Part shown: in pieces, positions 14,802-25,276 of the stretch
Layout of the letters: each line of letters begins with the position of its first letter
Position numbering within the stretch: position 1 is the first letter of the stretch
Assembly (NCBI GenBank): GCA_017998095.1
Contig: JAGODU010000026.1
Location: 1 to 34,894, forward strand
Reading direction: 5' to 3'
Origin: Prolixibacteraceae bacterium
GTDB lineage: Bacteria > Bacteroidota > Bacteroidia > Bacteroidales > Prolixibacteraceae
DNA: 34,894 nt
Position numbers and translations under genes: made by a program
Notes under the pieces: model-generated
What the model was told of the DNA's origin: nothing
The model's input: only the letters and a program-made list of their open reading frames with translations
Databases searched by the model: none

Positions 14802-16166
14802 CTATGCAACTATTTCTTTACCGAATTTTTTAATGTCTACTCCAGAAAAATTTCCTGAACTCATTATAAGCAAATTCTTATTTTTCCATTCATACCCTTT
14901 AAGCTTCTCAAATAATAATTTTGAATCTGTTAAAACAACAACGTTATTTCCACCGAATGCCTCTTTAACCAGCTCCTCGGTAATAGGCTCCAGTTTTTTA
15001 TGCTCAATAGTATGAGGATCGAAATACACATATGCCTCATCTGCATATTCCATTGTTCCTTTATACTGAGGAAGAAAATCCTTTTTCAAACTACTAAATG
15101 TATGTAGTTCCATTACTGCAATCAGTTTCCTGTCTTTATACTGATTTTTAACAGCAGTTGTCGTTGCTTTTAACTTTGAAGGAGAATGTGCAAAATCGTA
15201 AAAAACAATTGCCTCCTTATTTTCTGAAACAACCTCAAGGCGTCTGGCCGATCCTTTAAATACACTTATTGCACTATAAAATTCTTCATCTGACAGACCA
15301 AGTTTATTACATACAATCTTTGCACCTGCAATATTTTGAAGATTGTGTTCTCCAAATACATCAAGCAGAACTTTATTCTTGCCATAAAGCAAAAATGTTT
15401 TATTATTCTCAATACAAAATTCAGGAGTTTTATAAGGATAAGCTTTTATGTCCTTTCTTATTCCTCCTGCTATTTCTTTAAGAAATTGGTCTCCTTCATA
15501 ATAAACATAAGCGCCCCCCTGTTCAATCATTCCCGCAAATATTTTGAATTGATCAACATATTGATCAAATTCAGGAAAGACATTTATGTGATCCCATGCA
15601 ATCCCGGTTATCAAAGCTATATCAGGCTTGTAATGATGGAATTTTGGTCTTTTATCGATTGGTGAAGACAAGTATTCATCTCCCTCAAAAATTGCTATAT
15701 CAGTATTTTCGTTAAGTCCTACCATTGTTTCAAAACCATCAAGATTTGCACCCACCATATAATCAAATTCAACATTGTTGTATTTCAATACATGCATAAT
15801 CATAGATGTAGTAGTTGTCTTACCATGACTTCCACCAATTACAATTCTAAGCTTATCTTTTGTTTGTTCATACAGATATTCAGGATAGGAGTATATTTTC
15901 AAACCTAATTCCCTTGCTCTGACCAGCTCAGGATTATCTTCCCTTGCATGCATTCCAAGTAAAATTGCATCAATTTTTTCAGATATTATTTCTGGTTGCC
16001 ATCCTTCTTTTTCAGGGAGCAAACCATACTTCACTAATCTTGATTTTGAAGGCTCAAATACCTCATCGTCTGATCCGGTTACTTTATATCCTTTCTTATG
16101 CAGGGCAATTGCCAGATTGTGCATTGCACTTCCTCCTATTGCTATAAAATGTATATGCATTTTCAT
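14802..16166 (-). CDS. mpl: UDP-N-acetylmuramate:muropeptide ligase (Mpl-like; Mur ligase family)
   Basis: A 454-residue Mur ligase. The N-terminal Rossmann-like domain begins MHIHFIAIGGSAMHNLA, a hallmark of the MurC/Mpl branch. The ATP loop is GGSHGKTTTT (111-120), followed by GDEYLSSPIDKRPKFHHY and ITGIAWDHINVFP in the central domain, and DFAHSPSKLKA in the C-terminal domain. Mpl reattaches recycled tripeptide to UDP-N-acetylmuramate in the cytoplasm, saving peptidoglycan material; MurC instead adds L-alanine. I favour Mpl because of the GGSAMHNLA start, GMHAREDNPEL segment and the absence of other mur genes here, but MurC-like activity is not excluded. ATGAAAATG gives two possible starts. 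The gene is divergent from the metallo-beta-lactamase-fold gene. Confidence 0.8.
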   Translation of the reverse strand: MKMHIHFIAIGGSAMHNLAIALHKKGYKVTGSDDEVFEPSKSRLVKYGLLPEKEGWQPEIISEKIDAILLGMHAREDNPELVRARELGLKIYSYPEYLYEQTKDKLRIVIGGSHGKTTTTSMIMHVLKYNNVEFDYMVGANLDGFETMVGLNENTDIAIFEGDEYLSSPIDKRPKFHHYKPDIALITGIAWDHINVFPEFDQYVDQFKIFAGMIEQGGAYVYYEGDQFLKEIAGGIRKDIKAYPYKTPEFCIENNKTFLLYGKNKVLLDVFGEHNLQNIAGAKIVCNKLGLSDEEFYSAISVFKGSARRLEVVSENKEAIVFYDFAHSPSKLKATTTAVKNQYKDRKLIAVMELHTFSSLKKDFLPQYKGTMEYADEAYVYFDPHTIEHKKLEPITEELVKEAFGGNNVVVLTDSKLLFEKLKGYEWKNKNLLIMSSGNFSGVDIKKFGKEIVA

Positions 16167-16242
16167 TTTTTTTAAAACTTAAAGTAAGAAAATTATCTGC
16201 TCAATTTTATTATATTTCTTCTTTAATTTAACAACTATAAAA

Positions 16243-16254
16243 CAAACATATTTG
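16243..16254. promoter_or_regulatory. Overlapping divergent -7 elements between mpl and the MBL-fold gene
   Basis: CAAACATATTTG reads TATGTTTG on the minus strand (exact TAnnTTTG, facing mpl) and CATATTTG on the plus strand (one mismatch, facing the hydrolase at 16272). No clear -33 TTTG lies at the right distance in either direction, so this is a weak call. Confidence 0.3.
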
Positions 16255-16271
16255 TTAAAACACTTTCACAT

Positions 16272-17129
16272 ATGAAACTACATATAATTAATGCCGGAAC
16301 TTTCTTATGCGACGGAGGAGGAATTTTCGGAAGTGTACCAAAAATCCTTTGGGAAAAGCATATCAAAGCTGACGATAGAAACATGATCAAGCTTTCAATG
16401 CGCTGTCTTCTTGTTGAACATGAAGACAGAATAGTGCTCATCGAAAGCGGATGTGGAGATAAATTAAGTACTAAGTTTGTGCTGAACAACGGTATCGAAA
16501 ATCCTAATCTTTTAATTGAATCTCTTACGAAGAAAGGATATAAACCTGAAGACATAACTGATGTTGTACATACACATTTACATTGGGATCATTGCGGCGG
16601 TGGTACTAAATTTAATGAAAATAATGAAGCTGAAATTACTTTTCCTAATGCAACCTATCATTGCTCATTGGAACAATGGGAAAACGCTTTAAATCCTAAT
16701 CCACGTGAAGATGATGCTTTTTTTATTGATGATCTCATCCCTGTTCAAAAAAGTGGCCGTTTAAATCTGATTAAGGAAGAATGTAATCTTTTTAATGGTT
16801 TCAGCTTGAAAATATTTAACGGGCATACTCCAGGAATGATTGTGCCTGTTATTTCTGATGAGAAACAAACCATAGCATATATTTCCGATTTGGCTCCCCT
16901 TGCCGCAAACATTCCCATTAAATGGATTTGCTCTTACGATCTTTATCCTGTTACCACTATGAAAGAAAAATTATCTTTCTTCCGCGAAGCTTATGAAAAT
17001 AATTATTTGCTGTTTTTTGAACATGACCCAAAATATGAATGTGCAACTTTAAGGTGGGATGAAAATAAAGGTCCATTGATTAATAATAAGGGAGATTTTT
17101 CAAGCTTCCTGCTCAGTGAAACCAAATAA
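16272..17129 (+). CDS. Metallo-beta-lactamase-fold hydrolase
   Basis: A 285-residue cytoplasmic MBL-fold enzyme. The metal site is complete: HLHWDH at 102-107 (His102, His104, Asp106, His107), His185 in NGHTPGM, Asp206 in YISDLAP and His251 in FFEHDP, so a two-metal (probably zinc) centre is expected. LIESGCGDK at 57-64 is the usual Asp/Ser loop preceding it. Overall layout and length resemble the lactonase/YtnP-like branch of the superfamily, but substrate assignment from sequence alone is unsafe. There is no signal peptide. It stands alone between the divergent mpl gene and the convergent sprA gene; no terminator-like hairpin is visible in the 43 bases to sprA. Confidence 0.85.
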   Translation: MKLHIINAGTFLCDGGGIFGSVPKILWEKHIKADDRNMIKLSMRCLLVEHEDRIVLIESGCGDKLSTKFVLNNGIENPNLLIESLTKKGYKPEDITDVVHTHLHWDHCGGGTKFNENNEAEITFPNATYHCSLEQWENALNPNPREDDAFFIDDLIPVQKSGRLNLIKEECNLFNGFSLKIFNGHTPGMIVPVISDEKQTIAYISDLAPLAANIPIKWICSYDLYPVTTMKEKLSFFREAYENNYLLFFEHDPKYECATLRWDENKGPLINNKGDFSSFLLSETK

Positions 17130-17172
17130 ATTATAAATATCAGCCATTAAAAAATAAAGGTTTTGCCTCGTA

Positions 17173-20100
17173 TTACATTATTGCATAATTGAATGTCAGT
17201 CCAAACTTTGTATTGTTTTGCGGATAACCATCTTCAGTTGAATGAGGTTTGTTCATGTTGTACTGCAAATACAATTTGATAGTTAACTGATCACTAATCA
17301 TATAGTCAGCCTGAAAATCCAATGAGAAAATCTGAGTCCCATTCTGTAGTAATCCCAGCTCATCATCAATCTTTCTGAAGGTAGTCTTATAGTTACTGCT
17401 TGAAAGATCAAGCCTCATATTTATATCGTTTGATACTGATTCCGATTTTCTCTTTGTCTTTATAATCATATCCATACCTGTAAACCTATAACCTATCCCT
17501 ATACTATATTCATTTTTCAACATCTCGCTTAATTGCATGTTAGAGAAGCTGAAATTCAGGTTACGTGTCCTTCTTATTTCAAATCGGGTACTTAAATCGT
17601 TAACAAATCCAATGTCTACATTAATAAGCGGACTGAAATCTTCCTGAATATTTATTGAAGTAATATCCAGCTCAGGAATAAAAAATCTGTCGTTATCTAG
17701 TTGTCTTCTCACCCAGCTGAATCCTTCACCATCAGCCTTATATGCCAAATTTGTCTGAAATTGACCGATAGTATATGTAGACCTGTAACTATGATTAAAA
17801 TTAAGTGAATGTACATAGTCTTTCAACCAGTCAATATCTTCAGTATTTCCATTATAATTAACCACCCAGTTAGGTCTTATCCATGCAATCCCCGGTCGTG
17901 GTGTAAGCGGAATTTTATTTGCATCTATTCCAGTATATGTTGCAAGAAAAGCCGGTATAAGCACATCTGACGATTTATCGCTTATTCCATTTTCTTTTCC
18001 GGCACCAGGATTTTTCAAATATCCATCTCCTTCTACATATCCACGTTCATTATTTAGTCTGGCAAGAATAATCTTTCTGTTTTCATTTCTGAATTTGTCA
18101 AATAAAACAGACTTAGCTTCATCTCCGTTTATGCTTTCGCTAAATGCAGTTGCCAGAGTAAGGATTGTCATATCAAAATTACCTGTTTCTTTTCTGCTCA
18201 GGAGCTCAAAACTGCCATTATTCCCGTTATATTGAATGAAACTGCTTATATTGCTCGATTCTCTCCTTTTCCCTGTTATATTGAACCTTAAATTTGATAT
18301 AGGTTCAAATTGAACTGAAAAATTCCAGGTTTCTGTACTTTGCACTAAATATTGCTTTGATATTGTAGTATCTTTTGAAATCCAGCCTTTCTCAGCTGCC
18401 TGCATTGCAAAATTTTCATCCTGCCATCCCATTAAGAATGGAAGTGTAGGAGCCATTGATTGCAGACCTCCTTCTGTTGTATAATTTCTGGCTCCAAACA
18501 AATATGGATCAGGAAGGAAACCCGGTAATTCAGTACCACCTGTTTTAGCATATGTAACCTGTATTGTTCTTATCCCCAGCAGCATCCTGGTTGTAAAGTC
18601 AAGAGCTTTTTTCACAAATGGTTCATCAAGCTCTTTTTTGCCAGTGATTAATACCTGGGCACCGGAAAGATTTTTCTCAGACTTAAAGTTTATCCTGTTT
18701 TCATTCACAACACTTATCTCTCCCTTTATTGTATCTCCTTTACTACTTAAAACAGTAACTTTTATATCCTCAGTTCCGAGCTTATGGAATATAGATTTTG
18801 GAACATTGGCTTTAAAGTCTACTTTCTTTTCTTTATAGTCAACATCCTTAAATTTCTTTTCTTCTCCGGGTTTTTTTGTGTCTCTGGAAGCAGTCTTCTT
18901 CTGTGGTTGAGCTTTACTGCCGTATCTTCTTGTTTTTCCCTGAAATTTCTGATTTACCTGTTTGAAATATGGAACTTTATTATAAAGTGTCATCATATTC
19001 AAAGATCCATTGATATTTATTGATGAAGAATTACGAACAGTATTTCCCAGATCAATGGATTCTAATTCTGAGCTAAGTTGTGATCCTGCAACCCAGTCAT
19101 AAGAGCCGCGGTATGTTGCTGATGCTGAAGTCCAGTCAAGTAACGGCAATTTATTAATAGGTATTGTATACCTTAAATCAATGGTATGCTGGTAATCAAC
19201 TGGACGCCCAAAGGCCAGTAGATTTTTGTATATCTCATTTTGCATCTGATCATATAATTCAGGATACAAATTTTTATCTTCAACACCATCAATCTCGTCT
19301 ATTCTTGATGTATTTTTATTTGAGAAGTCAAGTCTAAGATTCTGAGTGAGATTATACCTTAAATCAAAACTTCTGTTCCATAAAAAGTCTTTCTGAACAG
19401 TAACAGGAAGATCGAGTTGCATTCCTGAATTATCTCTTGCCAACCTTTCACTGTAATTTCTTGATAAGTCAGTTCTAAAAGAAATAAGTTCAGGGATAAA
19501 ATTAAAATTGAAATCCTTTATAAGTTGTAATGCTTTATTATCTAAAAACTTGAAAGTTTTAAAAGGCATAATAGGTTTTGATTGTGCAGCATAGTTATAA
19601 TCGAACGACCCTCTTGTTGTTCTTTGATATTGCCTTTCTATATCAATATTATGATTCAATTGCTCATTTCTGGAATATGATACTGAGAAGTTTTCTATAT
19701 CTGTAGGTAACGGCTTTCTATCTGCTTTTTTTCTTTCAGGCTCAATCGTCACGTTGTTTATGTTAAAACTTTTCCTGGTACTCACATCTTGTGAAATACT
19801 TTTCAAATAATCTTTTTCTTCCGGACTTTCAATAATTGAAAGGGCATCAGTCATTTTTATGTCTGAACTTAAAGGATTATACTCAGGAGTCGAAACTCCT
19901 GTAGAATAGCTGTAAAAAACCGGAAGATGCAATCCTACTTTTTCGGGAAGAAGTTTGCCTAACTGAAATGTTGCTGCAAAGTCAACCTGATATTTATCCT
20001 CCAGACTTCTGCTTGAAGCTACATCATTGATGCTACCCCATCCTACAGATTGAGTATTTCCTGCAAGTGTAATATTTCCTATATCTGCCAACCTTAATGA

Positions 20101-23100
20101 CATTCTCCCATTGGATGCCCATCCTCCCTGTTCAGTGAAATCTGATAATCTTAATTCATTTACCCATACCTCAACAGATTTTGGAAGTTCATTGCTTTTG
20201 GGATTTCTTATACCAATATGAAATACATCCACTTCACCTAAACTCGGATTACCTTTGATCTTGATAATATTTTTACCACCAGCATAACCTTCATGATATT
20301 GGGGATAAACGTCAGACCTTGATAATTTTGAACCGGCTTTTCGCATCTCTTCATCCCTTTTCATTTTTAAATCAGAGAATATTGATAAATCAAGGTTCAG
20401 TCTGTTCTCATCAGGCCATACTATTAATCTGTCAGATTCTCTGTCATCGCTATATGAAGTTGCCGGTATTGGAGTTAACTTCAATGGAACTTCATATTCA
20501 TAATAGTTATCCTTATCTACACCCATCCTGATGAATAGTGTTACTTCATAATCATTAAGCGGATAACCTTCAATTGCTTCAGCATGAACTTCCATTTTAA
20601 GTTTTTTATACTGACGCATATCCATACCAACATTCTTATAAACTGCACGAGCATCACCTCTTTCCAGATCTTTCACCTTCAACAACATTGATTGCTCATT
20701 CATCTTTGTAGAATTTGTACTGGTAGGATCTATTTCTCGTTCAATATCCGGAGGAAGAATATAATTAATTGGTTTTCTGCTTTGATTTTCTTCAATATTT
20801 ATTGAAGCAAGATCAAATTCGGCATTAGCCGATTCTACACACCCTGCTTCGAGTATTGGCTTTTGTTCTTTTCTCCAGTCAGCCCTGACTAAAGATAATG
20901 TAGCAAAACGAAGTATAACTGAATCAGAAAAATCAGTCATGAACATTCTCATAAATCTGATTGATTTAAAGTCATATATATCCCCTACCTTTTCAACATA
21001 GGGATTTTGCCTTATTGGAATTTTAAACTGATACCAGTCAATCCTGTCAGTAGTAGCATTTTTAAGCGGAACAACACGAGTTACCTTGTCAACGATATAA
21101 TTTTGACCTACAATCATATCTTCTGGTCGTATGCTAACTTTATACTGGAAATATGACTCTAGCTCATTTAAGGTATTGTCTTCATTAAGATCTTCTATAT
21201 CAGGTTCAGTCTTTCCTGAAGTAGAATAATCTTCAGTATACATCGATGTTGTAGGCGAATTACCTTCAATCCCGTTATAATCTTTATATCTGTCCAGAAT
21301 AGAAACTTCATTATCATCATAATCTGTACCTCGGTAATGATGAAAATCATCACCGGAAGGGTCTGCTGCTAACTTGTTATATACCTCTTCAGAAACAAAA
21401 TTTTTAACTGTTTCCAGATAGCTTTTAAAAAATGTTCTTTCATCTTCATCACTTAACCCATCAAATCCGAGATCCTGATATTTTCTTGCTTTTTCATCAT
21501 TTTCAAATGCCTGAGTTAACAGCTGTTTGCTCGAAACACGACCCCATGCTGAAGTATCAACATTTGAAACAATATCAGTTGTAGGTAATCCGTTCTCAAA
21601 AGCTTTTTTACCATCTTTTAGAATATCTTCTGAAACATTTCCGAGATTGAAATACAGATCGCCACCCTTTTGACTATTATCAACGTTATATTTAAAAGGA
21701 TCCATCATCCAAAACTCAATATATTCAATGTTTGATGACTCAAAATTAGGTGTTTGTATTTCCCTCATAATACCACCCCATCTTTGCTCAGGATTCTTAA
21801 GATATCCATTAACATCCATACCTGCTGATACTTCAGTTGGCTCTGCGTCAAAATTATACGGACCTCTTTCGTTTGGGTAATATGCAAGATTAAAAACATA
21901 TTGATATGGTGTAGCACCAATTGTCAACTCTTTACCCGGGAAAATCTCCTGAACCAATACATCTCTCATATAATGATTCGACAACATTTCCAGGTCACCT
22001 TTAATATGTGAAGGCATTTCTGTTCTGCTCTTTTCACTAAAAATTCTGTCAATATAAAACCATGAGATTTTTGCCCTGTTCAAACCATATTTAATATTAT
22101 CTGACATGTCTGATTCAGAGAATAGCTTTGGTGTTGATGCAAGTTGCCACCCATAAGAATTTGCCATTGAATAGGGAGTCTCTACTCCTTCAAAATCATC
22201 TATATAAACATTATTGCCAGTAACGCTTGATTTTCCGGGAAACAATTTAGCTACTTCACCTTCTATTGAAAAGCTTGATTCTGATTTTGAATCGACAAAT
22301 GGAAGATAGTTGATTAAATCAGTCAAAAGTTGCGATTTATCTCTATACTGAAAATCAAGACCCATCATTAGGTTTGATACAGGTTCTTCTCCCATGTCAA
22401 CTTTATTCGTAATCGGTCTTTCATTCATATAAAGCAAGGTTCCACCAATATTTAATTTGTCTGAAACTTCATAGCTTCCATAAGTACCTATCATTGTCTT
22501 CCTTTGCATCGATAGCAAATCCTGACTTTCAGTTGACACTTTAATCGGGGTGCCAGCTTCAATATATGCATCATTGATAATCTTAACCTTTCCCAATGCA
22601 TAATCCACTGTATAATCTACATTTTCAACTAAAACTGTACTACCTGCTGAAACAACAACTGATCCTTGTGCCAGATTGAAAGTATTAAGCGATATCTCTG
22701 AACTTGAAGATCCTTTATAACTACCAACCATCAAATATTTATCGTGGTCAAAATCTTGTTCTGCTTCAGTTTTTGTTTTTTCATATAATGAGCTGTACGA
22801 GTACTTTTCCTTTGTAGCTTTATCCGGTAATTTATTTGTAATATATGAACCAAAAGGCTCTAATACCGGAAATATTACCTTCCCATCCTGAGCCAAAATG
22901 GTAATCCCATTAACAAAGTCAAACATACCATCTCCCTTCTCAGTATAGTCGTTCTGAGAATTTAAATTATCAAGATTTAAAACTCTTAACAACGTTTTAT
23001 CCTTAAATCCCTCAACAGGTAAATAGTTTATATATGTGTTTGTCGAATCATTATTATAAACAATATTAAAATCAAAATCTTCTGACGTTACATCGTAAGC

Positions 23101-24678
23101 ACCAAGATTGTAGATATTCTTCATCATAAGGTCCCAGGTAGGAAAACCTGGGGAAAGGTTGGTTCCTTTAATAAGCTTTAAAACAAGAGTATTATCAGAT
23201 GTAGTTATATCGGATGAAAACTGACCTACCTGAAATGTTGTATCACCAATTGTAATTTCAAAAGCTACAGCAAGTACTTCATCATTATTTAAAGGAGAAT
23301 TAAGAGATATATAACCCAACTCCTTATTTAACTCATATTCTGAAACATTCATTAATCTGGCCTGATCGATCTTCTCCCAATGTGTCCCATACTTAAATCC
23401 TCTGGGCTCAAGTGGTTTAAGTATTTTGAGTATTTCTGATGATTTATTTATCCCTGAATAATTTGTCATAATCTCATTATAAAGATTATTCGCTCCATTA
23501 TGAGGAACATAATTTCCGGGATATGCCAATCCTGTTGCAGGACCGAATTCACTGACTGTATTTGATATATGTGCTTCCTGTTCTCCCAGATCAACAAAAG
23601 CAACAATATTACGTGCTGAAGTAAAATTCTGACTTTTATTGGTTACCCAGACCTCAACCTTGTTTATTATAACTTTAGATTTTATTAATGGTAGTGAACT
23701 TAAAGCTTTATCATAATTATCTCTGAAAAATTTTGACAGAAAAAAGTGCCTGTTTTCATCATAATCAGAAGCTTTAATTTCAAATTTTGTTTTCTGGGAA
23801 CCTCCCTCAGTTTCAACAACCTGCGATTCCCCCTTATGTTGTGAAATAATTGTAGTAAGATTCAATCTTCCAAACTGCATTTCGGTTTTTACTCCAAAGA
23901 GGTTAGTTCCTCCCTGAATTAAAGTACCATTTAATGGTAAAGAAACATTACCTGCTTCTATCTTTCTTAGTATTTCATCTTCCTTGCCATTATAATCAAG
24001 CTTAACCTTCTGTTCAAAATCAAAAGTCGCTTCAGTATTATAATTAACCTGCATATTAACCTTTTCTCCAATTTTGCCTGTTACACTAAGATTAATCTGA
24101 GGTTCAAAATCAAAGTTATTATTTCTTTTCTGACGTTCCGATAGTTGCTCATTGCCATTGTAATTTGTCTGATACCCTACCGAAACTTCAACATACCCCT
24201 GGGGCTTTATATCTATTACATCTCCACCGAAAATATTATTGAATGCTTCATTGTCTATTTTTAACTGGGGAATTAATGATTGCTGTTCTCCGGTTTCAAT
24301 CTTTTCGACTTCTTTTCTTGTTTTCCAGTAATCCTTTATCGACTGATCAAAATCATACTTAACGTAATCCTTAAGGTTCATTGATTTTGGCAATCTGTAA
24401 TACATATCACCTATTTTTTCATAGATAACATATTGCCTTGTCAAAGGATCGTATTCTATTTTGCGCTCAATATTTGAAGGTCGATTGAGATATATCGGAT
24501 CGTCATCTACTTCATCAGGATATTGGAATTCCCCTTCATCTTCAAATGGATAATACAATAATGAATCCTTTCCTGAAAAAGAGCTCCCTTTGTTAGACTG
24601 GGCAAATGTATTGTTGACCGCGAAGGATAATAAACCCGCTGCAAAAATTAGTATGTAAATGAAATTCCTCTTCAACAT
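17173..24678 (-). CDS. sprA: SprA/Sov, outer-membrane translocon of the type IX secretion system
   Basis: A 2501-residue protein, close in length to Porphyromonas Sov and Flavobacterium SprA. A signal peptide (residues 1-26, ending NNTFAQ) is followed by family features: YDPLTRQYVIYEKIGDMYYR, a repeated SprA_N-type region (LPLNGTLIQGGTNLFGVKTE; later KLFPGKSSVTGNNVYIDDFE), PRGFKYGTHWEKIDQARLMN, and a long series of barrel strands to the C-terminal FGLTFNYAIM. SprA forms the giant barrel through which type IX substrates cross the outer membrane. A Lys-rich segment (about residues 1900-1945) interrupts the barrel region. The gene follows ruvA by 12 bases, an arrangement I know from other Bacteroidota. 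No other T9SS core gene (gldK-N, porV proper) is in the window. Confidence 0.95.
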   Translation of the reverse strand: MLKRNFIYILIFAAGLLSFAVNNTFAQSNKGSSFSGKDSLLYYPFEDEGEFQYPDEVDDDPIYLNRPSNIERKIEYDPLTRQYVIYEKIGDMYYRLPKSMNLKDYVKYDFDQSIKDYWKTRKEVEKIETGEQQSLIPQLKIDNEAFNNIFGGDVIDIKPQGYVEVSVGYQTNYNGNEQLSERQKRNNNFDFEPQINLSVTGKIGEKVNMQVNYNTEATFDFEQKVKLDYNGKEDEILRKIEAGNVSLPLNGTLIQGGTNLFGVKTEMQFGRLNLTTIISQHKGESQVVETEGGSQKTKFEIKASDYDENRHFFLSKFFRDNYDKALSSLPLIKSKVIINKVEVWVTNKSQNFTSARNIVAFVDLGEQEAHISNTVSEFGPATGLAYPGNYVPHNGANNLYNEIMTNYSGINKSSEILKILKPLEPRGFKYGTHWEKIDQARLMNVSEYELNKELGYISLNSPLNNDEVLAVAFEITIGDTTFQVGQFSSDITTSDNTLVLKLIKGTNLSPGFPTWDLMMKNIYNLGAYDVTSEDFDFNIVYNNDSTNTYINYLPVEGFKDKTLLRVLNLDNLNSQNDYTEKGDGMFDFVNGITILAQDGKVIFPVLEPFGSYITNKLPDKATKEKYSYSSLYEKTKTEAEQDFDHDKYLMVGSYKGSSSSEISLNTFNLAQGSVVVSAGSTVLVENVDYTVDYALGKVKIINDAYIEAGTPIKVSTESQDLLSMQRKTMIGTYGSYEVSDKLNIGGTLLYMNERPITNKVDMGEEPVSNLMMGLDFQYRDKSQLLTDLINYLPFVDSKSESSFSIEGEVAKLFPGKSSVTGNNVYIDDFEGVETPYSMANSYGWQLASTPKLFSESDMSDNIKYGLNRAKISWFYIDRIFSEKSRTEMPSHIKGDLEMLSNHYMRDVLVQEIFPGKELTIGATPYQYVFNLAYYPNERGPYNFDAEPTEVSAGMDVNGYLKNPEQRWGGIMREIQTPNFESSNIEYIEFWMMDPFKYNVDNSQKGGDLYFNLGNVSEDILKDGKKAFENGLPTTDIVSNVDTSAWGRVSSKQLLTQAFENDEKARKYQDLGFDGLSDEDERTFFKSYLETVKNFVSEEVYNKLAADPSGDDFHHYRGTDYDDNEVSILDRYKDYNGIEGNSPTTSMYTEDYSTSGKTEPDIEDLNEDNTLNELESYFQYKVSIRPEDMIVGQNYIVDKVTRVVPLKNATTDRIDWYQFKIPIRQNPYVEKVGDIYDFKSIRFMRMFMTDFSDSVILRFATLSLVRADWRKEQKPILEAGCVESANAEFDLASINIEENQSRKPINYILPPDIEREIDPTSTNSTKMNEQSMLLKVKDLERGDARAVYKNVGMDMRQYKKLKMEVHAEAIEGYPLNDYEVTLFIRMGVDKDNYYEYEVPLKLTPIPATSYSDDRESDRLIVWPDENRLNLDLSIFSDLKMKRDEEMRKAGSKLSRSDVYPQYHEGYAGGKNIIKIKGNPSLGEVDVFHIGIRNPKSNELPKSVEVWVNELRLSDFTEQGGWASNGRMSLRLADIGNITLAGNTQSVGWGSINDVASSRSLEDKYQVDFAATFQLGKLLPEKVGLHLPVFYSYSTGVSTPEYNPLSSDIKMTDALSIIESPEEKDYLKSISQDVSTRKSFNINNVTIEPERKKADRKPLPTDIENFSVSYSRNEQLNHNIDIERQYQRTTRGSFDYNYAAQSKPIMPFKTFKFLDNKALQLIKDFNFNFIPELISFRTDLSRNYSERLARDNSGMQLDLPVTVQKDFLWNRSFDLRYNLTQNLRLDFSNKNTSRIDEIDGVEDKNLYPELYDQMQNEIYKNLLAFGRPVDYQHTIDLRYTIPINKLPLLDWTSASATYRGSYDWVAGSQLSSELESIDLGNTVRNSSSININGSLNMMTLYNKVPYFKQVNQKFQGKTRRYGSKAQPQKKTASRDTKKPGEEKKFKDVDYKEKKVDFKANVPKSIFHKLGTEDIKVTVLSSKGDTIKGEISVVNENRINFKSEKNLSGAQVLITGKKELDEPFVKKALDFTTRMLLGIRTIQVTYAKTGGTELPGFLPDPYLFGARNYTTEGGLQSMAPTLPFLMGWQDENFAMQAAEKGWISKDTTISKQYLVQSTETWNFSVQFEPISNLRFNITGKRRESSNISSFIQYNGNNGSFELLSRKETGNFDMTILTLATAFSESINGDEAKSVLFDKFRNENRKIILARLNNERGYVEGDGYLKNPGAGKENGISDKSSDVLIPAFLATYTGIDANKIPLTPRPGIAWIRPNWVVNYNGNTEDIDWLKDYVHSLNFNHSYRSTYTIGQFQTNLAYKADGEGFSWVRRQLDNDRFFIPELDITSINIQEDFSPLINVDIGFVNDLSTRFEIRRTRNLNFSFSNMQLSEMLKNEYSIGIGYRFTGMDMIIKTKRKSESVSNDINMRLDLSSSNYKTTFRKIDDELGLLQNGTQIFSLDFQADYMISDQLTIKLYLQYNMNKPHSTEDGYPQNNTKFGLTFNYAIM

Positions 24679-24690
24679 TAGATAAACGGA

Positions 24691-25272
24691 TTACATCTGC
24701 TTAAGTGCATCCTTAATTACTTGTTCAACTGATTTCTCCGGGTGTTCCCTTAAAATTTGATCTATGGCTTTCTCTGCGTTCTTCTTCACAAATCCTAAAG
24801 TCACTAAAGCAGATAACGCTTCTTCACGGGTTGTATTGTTTAATGAAACAAAAATATCGGATGAAACCGGTTCTTTAATCAACTTATCTTTTAATTCTAC
24901 TATCAATCTTTGGGCTGTCTTCAAACCAATACCCTTTACAGCTTTAAGTTTGTTTACGTCATCAGAAATGATTGCATTTCGTATTTCATTAGCCGATAAT
25001 GATGACAATATTAAAATACCTGTATTTGCTCCAACTCCTGATACAGAAATTAAATGCCGGAATAATTCCCTTTCATCTTTATTATGAAAAGCATAAAGAA
25101 TATGAGCATCTTCTCTGATTATCTCATGTATCAAAAATTTAAAGGTTCCCTTACCGTTGATTTCTGTATATGTATTAAGCGAAATATGAAGGTAATATCC
25201 TATCCCGCCATTTTCTACAATTACATGAGCAGGATTAAGTTCAATTATTTCTCCTTTAAGATATTCAATCAT
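24691..25272 (-). CDS. ruvA: Holliday junction branch migration protein RuvA
   Basis: A 193-residue RuvA. Residues 1-64 form the OB domain (MIEYLKGEIIELNPAHVIVE, GIGYYLHIS). Two helix-hairpin-helix motifs follow, VSGVGANTG (77-85) and VKGIGLKTA (112-120), ending in QRLIVELKDKL. The C-terminal domain III (about 148-193) binds RuvB. RuvA recognises four-way junctions and loads RuvB for branch migration in recombination and repair. Its ATG is 4 bases after the pdxA stop and sprA follows 12 bases later, so it sits inside a pdxA-ruvA-sprA operon, without ruvB or ruvC. All domains are present and the length is typical. Confidence 0.97.
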   Translation of the reverse strand: MIEYLKGEIIELNPAHVIVENGGIGYYLHISLNTYTEINGKGTFKFLIHEIIREDAHILYAFHNKDERELFRHLISVSGVGANTGILILSSLSANEIRNAIISDDVNKLKAVKGIGLKTAQRLIVELKDKLIKEPVSSDIFVSLNNTTREEALSALVTLGFVKKNAEKAIDQILREHPEKSVEQVIKDALKQM

Positions 25273-25276
25273 TAAA

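Noticed and set aside
14802..16166. Canonical murC in a division/cell-wall cluster
   Set aside because: No other mur, fts or mra gene is nearby and the N-terminal GGSAMHNLA form suits Mpl better, although the two families are close.
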